Positions 63,201 to 64,000 of a stretch of 64,000 nucleotides of DNA are shown here, piece after piece. The notes under the pieces are model-generated. The model was not told where the DNA came from, searched no databases, and saw only the letters and a program-made list of their open reading frames with translations. This DNA is from Kalmanozyma brasiliensis GHG001 (lineage: Eukaryota > Basidiomycota > Ustilaginomycetes > Ustilaginales), in the NCBI RefSeq assembly GCF_000497045.1, contig NW_015961955.1, positions 186,001 through 250,000 of the forward strand, in the 5' to 3' direction. Position 1 is the stretch's first letter, and every line of letters starts with the position of its first letter. The position numbers and the translations under genes were made by a program.

Positions 63201-63711
63201 GATTGGACTCTTGGAGGCGATAGGAGAGTGCGAGTGAGATCTCGGGTCTCGAGTCGATCTGCAGCTTGTCGAAGTGAGATGATGGAGCATCTTGGTTGTG
63301 CGACTGGAAGAAGGCAGCATAGCCATGATCGAGATTCTCTTGCTTGAGCTGCTGTGACCTAGCGGAGTCGACGACGGCGGCGACCTCGGCTGGCGGAAAG
63401 GCGTCGAGCTCGCGTTGCACTGCAAAGTCGAGTTGGAGGATGGTCTCATGGCCTGCTTGTGATGTGTGGAGCACCTCTACGTTGGTCGCTTCGTGAGAGC
63501 CGTAGTGAAAGAGGATGACGGACCATGCTGACAGCACAGCGAGATTGAGGTCGCCGTTGGAGAAGGCCGAGACTGCGTCCGAGTCGAGACGAAGGGCTTC
63601 TTGCACGTGAACGAACTGGCATTGTGAGCCGACACGAGAAAAGTCGGGACCGGATGTCCTGAGACCGGTGACGTCTGGGAAGGGAGCGTGTGAAGCGTTG
63701 GACGACGACAT
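51298..63711 (-). CDS. sid2: Ferrichrome-type siderophore non-ribosomal peptide synthetase (Sid2-like)
   Basis: 4137 aa in one exon. Domain order read from core motifs: N-terminal partial C-like region (1-230); A1 (TSGTTGLPKG near 420; YRTGDLVRQ near 645); T1 (GLDS near 834); C1 (HHSTYDA near 1062); A2 (TSGSTGKPKG near 1555); T2 (GLDS near 1982); C2 (SHAIYDG near 2195); A3 (TSGSTGKPKA near 2650); T3 (GIDS near 3057); C3 (HHALYDG near 3270); T4 (GIDS near 3616); C4 (HHVLYDA near 3837). Three A domains plus a terminal T-C unit without an A domain is the fungal ferrichrome-synthetase plan, where N5-acyl-N5-hydroxyornithine and small residues form a cyclic hexapeptide. All T-domain serines are intact. 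I recall Ustilago Sid2 being of similar size. The ferrichrome A enzyme (Fer3) is the alternative. Confidence 0.88.
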   Translation of the reverse strand: MSSSNASHAPFPDVTGLRTSGPDFSRVGSQCQFVHVQEALRLDSDAVSAFSNGDLNLAVLSAWSVILFHYGSHEATNVEVLHTSQAGHETILQLDFAVQRELDAFPPAEVAAVVDSARSQQLKQENLDHGYAAFFQSHNQDAPSSHFDKLQIDSRPEISLALSYRLQESNHLLLEMKAAPAVHSEQSAQLQLRQVAALLQSYQTDTQKHALSVERFDWKLRAADNTTYHHLPDPDHLQGRDADRLETEFEYFAEHDPDSLALDFRFDLKDERSTKWTYAEMNERAEKVKNLLWSHGIGSASSDSQSDHIVALYLEKSPETYLSFIGVLKAGAAWCPIDTDWPASRRQALLAKSNAKVVLTHDDKISKQLQEDLESEDVKSKGGMHAIRLDQLDDELQHVKDSPPTKATRSRSIEQLAYMIWTSGTTGLPKGVGIQHLAIIQAMRALRLYIPYGKDKIGTDQIRYLQYSAYNFDLSIMDCFYTWGLGGTICSCPRGVLLQDLVDVGNSIKPTHTLLTPAVMAMTERHRVPSLKVVISGGEKLSQVVADEWSKDCCLLNLYGPAEATLIAMNRRVPFGDRVKAPNIGVALPTTSCHALDKYDRVVIKGAVGELVLGGPQLARGYVGDPVKTADKFFPHPQLGRVYRTGDLVRQLDNQEFEYLGRIDDQVKINGIRIELLEINAAIKNSHDKIKDSETMAFPKKDNESEQQIINFSALPGGQAGELLRMDEEAIKVARELQSNAKNNLPSYMVPNLFVILSHFPRTSSAKIDRVALKNVLADFDQLEWENKLANEGDDDEIDSATAEAEACLRKWLAKLCNVDASKIGRKTPFTSVGLDSIRAMTFSQRVSQEGYSVGVLDVARYPTLKSLGEHLQSSKSGSDERAKQAAVFLSEWDAAFRPAVVSWLQQSHDGPKDAEIQSVLPCTPLQEGMLAESQRDSSSYRLQRQYQLPSDCDLESLSKALVQTVDRFDSLRTSFADIGSLDVDTQKREWPFQPHFLQIVWKSFDPQIKHVDIADDADAERVILDTAEKELALHPFGARPPVAFMLAKQGTQTSLIVVAHHSTYDARSLGIFEDHVEAFYEGRTSPESHQFSTALAQILPIDQEEARRHSDIWDQALSSYPKGETASFPTLTLAKSSKGEEQASLHQSRYVTASVKWTDVEAVCRDLGVSARPVVQTAWAWVLSAYLESQHLILGDSVSGRTLSAELDQVYGPVLSTVPVPFVLRPTQKLRDLIKDTDAFHASVMEAQHTDLGAIRRTLQVPPGEQLFHSVFVLEPAPSQPEEADAKHFRLSKLADLGVATEHVLGVEVLPASDGTVKLGLSWQKSVISEAFGSLMLEQFNRSLSALCSSSDVEVAAFLRDVAPSEKQGLPLFSITKPVVRSQQETASFISVARSLNAGALSEHRYAVEIYQDLEESPSARKAAATITYAELDKASYGLASRLRSLPRNSVVGVCLERGLDSYIAPLAILRAGHAYLPLDATLPLDRKKELLKDSGAALLIASSKDSDFDSLTEVDQLDVESKAYRDALADSSGVDDVGIQADDVAFIIYTSGSTGKPKGCLLTQANLAAAIEGFHFTYEQEAPGSFKSPARFLARSAEAFDVHLLEIFLSLRVGATIVTGPRALIHDDIATTMSTLEVTHACVVPFLFFSKGERIKPSAVPSLRALIIGGEALTQDLCQLWGSEGEERPVVFNAYGPSEATIGNSIARVGKHSRPSNVGRPFPGTQYLILKELNGSLVPTLRGEPGELCIGGDQVAKGYLNQPESSSFVEFHGQRVYRTGDLVRLHPSDEVEYLGRLDGSQVKVRGARLELGEVDAALSASLREDLQAAGTAVTIYSDHPKIDGPARLVSFIASESARTKQDDSADPAALLEQSEEASKQTLELRKRVRAKLPQHMVPSLVLPLKYLPISALSGKADRRLLKSLYHEVDPDRLSKLSGSNQSQQRDLTGSEQAVADLVRQSVRLASDIKLTHDLDLIMAGLDSLTVVTLASKLRKQGFEASVSSIMNEPTIEAIARQRKDDRNASPGVSDAEWKKQLSDLTAKVKALPQYNKVSIETALPCVPMQVALVSQAISDDRDTPRYITTITITMTSSEYGLEHIRDAWLTTLSRHAIYRTVFTEVECTLVQVVLGADALASTWSASSEAIPTAEKLTNYHAHTAKDIASNIGSVPALRLKSWQIKDAAPSLTLTCSHAIYDGDSIRMLLKEASDRLGGQAQDVPAFSFAAATQNIVGEAKEEEAKKFWTETLSEFSLTQVPNLTGVRPEHNVSRGDELTVTSRSSFSHVKKAARASKVTVQSILVAAFAHLLGLYVGDSEVTLGLVLSGRSIPVDGIELIHGPCVTTVPLRLTDARSTASEDLCKRAHQAVNAILPHQHVSLPQLMRWLDLTRAPFEALFSYLGQTTSSEKQGLFIEGSTQMERDYPMALEVSAIGEKVQLHLAFDTRYIPVEQAKLMLAQYDSILATFAGVEEAKQLNAGNLSILNKDCYVPTSSSETMVARFSRHVRNDTDAVAVAFASSMQEPPKLTSYSELDSLSTTIARHLVDKTSRFVGVHLNKDGAELYATILAIWKAGKAYLPLDPTLPAERLSYMIESVGDCPVIASQSTKKNLAGFKCEVLDLAQLGEPCSDRRELPAPDLDAPCYLLFTSGSTGKPKAVQINQRALASALYSWERILPFTRTSRFLQLASIGFDVCLIEMCMPLSLGFSIGTAPKQELLEDLTASIEHLGITIADLPAALAGTVHPEEVKLEWLMSGGDIIDSRVVDEWNQAERLLINAWGPTEATIGNTLGQVKSGATRNLIGRVYPTSSMFVLEEGSTRVLPSGAIGELVVGGPQLADCYYGREELTAEKFVHMEDGTRVYRTGDLGRFLHDGSVECLGRIGSDRQVKVNGQRMELDEVTAVLSDQAGVRDADVQYLKHPSMGTKQLVAFVAAADGVSTSGDLGVREDDKAIELCIRLEQEAAKRLAAYMVPTHWIATSRGLPLTHNNKTDHKALAAFYEHVDASLLRSLGAKREGAVSNQAWSASEQKLRETVAEFSGVSEDEIGRTTSFHRLGIDSISAIRLVKELRAAGYAFTVADVLSTPNIAALAEKQTQSSEGPSEPRQHSKKLQEWVKRTSTVAHKEGWQLSAKDATVSILPCTPLQSGMIAQSLASAGGLYFHHHTFELVDVTPKQIIAAWHQLVDRLDILRMTFHPVEGAHAWAQAVHSEAQARIVEHSGSFTNGVLNKLDGQPSFEDEDAFRTAPHALHLWSDKGSDGRVTIMLSVHHALYDGSSLPQLLEDFEALIVGDEGRLPARLPFHELVPSLLSQDEDVHHWQSALRGFQPTPLAASSERSQAFLVERQLALTSQELESRCRDIGVSPQVLCNLAFGKLLAIESQTRDVCFGQLFGLLDLMPEADTAVGPAFNTVATRVRFDHLDQPVKEVAAALQAANDAGRPHRRAALRDVQAKLGRGQLFDALFDYQRAYDEQEDRKLRALELSNDTAERAQYTLNVAFVQGPSKMSIVAKADGSRYDQMALDALVDRLDALMQHLSSHVESPISKLPDMLGDAAFPQHLPEGSHANGSHDLRGSSVDQAEAALSEDGRTLAEIIGKVAGVDHTELQGNTRLSQLGIDSISAIRIASQARKAGIKLRMGEIVAGETINGILSSQSKANGVKTNGSATSNGHANGNGYSKSASAVSPKVAQHIAAGLGIEADQIQSVLPILAGQKLWLATWSKSQHGRGEGGFSFAHRLPDASTNKVKETWRRIRQLQPILRTAFLLGEDGSAAQVVLKPDWVSDDSSFVEEQVQDRSTEQATKEVVARRAAEGWPDLTRPPVQLTLVGDVIVFSLHHVLYDAFSIEMLVRDFASLYRGGDLVSSNAWVEAVEHVAEEQQHLKADAEQYWAQSLSEAGSGLLQARPDADIDSEAFHAEHNAIFLSSTVDAKLRKGGLTLPAVVLAAWSTLLSERASSSSPVFGLYQLGRSSDFDSIERVQGPLLNCLPMQLPGDSMKERASSAAEQLKQRGRFDQTDLVDAHGWAGLTMDKASYNTAVNILLSSEHDEEAPALEQVKLDHPLTYTRREKQDDTAGRKKVKAVAQHGAIWQPDVNLDVVLGKEDGMDVAIKAKTAVIGGEELPQMIGRLVGLVNELLGQL

Positions 63712-64000
63712 GGTGAGGAGCGCTCCGGAAGGCTAGATGAGATGCGCGTCTGCGATGGCTTGCGGGTTGATGGAGCTCGCTGTATCGACACTATCCAGAA
63801 GATGAAGTTGCGATTCCTCGGAGAGATGGAGAGGTGAAGGAAGCGTTGCGGTCCGTTGTCCTTTCAGATGAGAGAGGGATACGATAGTGGGTCCCGGAGA
63901 CAGCTGTCGACAGCGATGGAATGATGTGATAAAGAAGAGCGGAGGAGCGAGGGAGAAGAGGTCTTGGAGCAAGAAGGGCACCAAGGAAGACCAACACGAG
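63712..64000. promoter_or_regulatory. Promoter-proximal region of the NRPS, truncated by the window edge
   Basis: 289 bp upstream of the NRPS ATG at 63711. CT-rich on the minus strand, as in fungal promoters, with one TGATAA site. If a divergent partner gene such as ornithine N5-oxygenase exists, it begins beyond the edge. Confidence 0.5.
63927..63932. promoter_or_regulatory. GATA-factor site TGATAA upstream of the NRPS
   Basis: Matches the (G/T)GATAA sequence known to be bound by Urbs1, the iron-responsive GATA repressor of siderophore genes in Ustilago maydis. It lies about 216 bp upstream of the start codon. It is a single hexamer, so a chance match is possible. Confidence 0.35.

Overview
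This window is nuclear DNA from a basidiomycete, most likely a smut fungus (Ustilaginales: Ustilago, Sporisorium, Moesziomyces or Pseudozyma type). The grounds are: eukaryotic genes, mostly single-exon or with a few short GT..AG introns (62-112 bp); C/G-rich codon use; low-complexity insertions in conserved proteins; and a ferrichrome-type siderophore NRPS of the Sid2 kind. I recognise no transposon, rRNA, tRNA or CRISPR array.

Left part (1-15.4 kb): a truncated PWWP-domain gene and divergent TFIIA large subunit (TOA1); an HSF-domain transcription factor with about 6.8 kb of apparently gene-free DNA upstream; then BRX1 (60S ribosome assembly), MVD1 (mevalonate diphosphate decarboxylase) and a spliced BET5/TRAPPC1 gene whose stop lies 44 bp from that of MVD1.

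Middle (15.6-40.2 kb): a TM9/EMP70 nonaspanin, a SERINC/TMS1 membrane protein, BMT5-type 25S rRNA methyltransferase, an unassigned multi-span membrane protein, a small spliced hypothetical, the ER co-chaperone DNJ1 (P58IPK-like), an SMG6-like NMD endonuclease with a PIN domain, the trifunctional folate enzyme FOL1, two spliced unassigned genes, and NAD-dependent formate dehydrogenase. A 99-bp piece of the FDH coding sequence is repeated in inverted orientation, with 5 mismatches, 141 bp after the FDH stop.

Right part (40.6-64 kb): an AP180-type endocytic adaptor with thirteen kinase-type QxTG motifs, the GCN5 acetyltransferase, a short membrane protein, a FUN30/SMARCAD1 remodeler with a cysteine-rich insert, and a 12.4-kb single-exon NRPS with three adenylation domains. 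The right edge of the window falls inside the NRPS promoter, which has a TGATAA site matching the iron-repressor (Urbs1-type GATA factor) consensus.

The genes are mostly unlinked housekeeping functions. The only clear secondary-metabolism gene is the NRPS, and its usual partner (ornithine N5-oxygenase, sid1) would lie beyond the right edge if present. Nothing here is a convincing wholly new system. The most unusual structural signal is the inverted FDH fragment, followed by the long gene-free region and leader uORFs upstream of the HSF-type factor.
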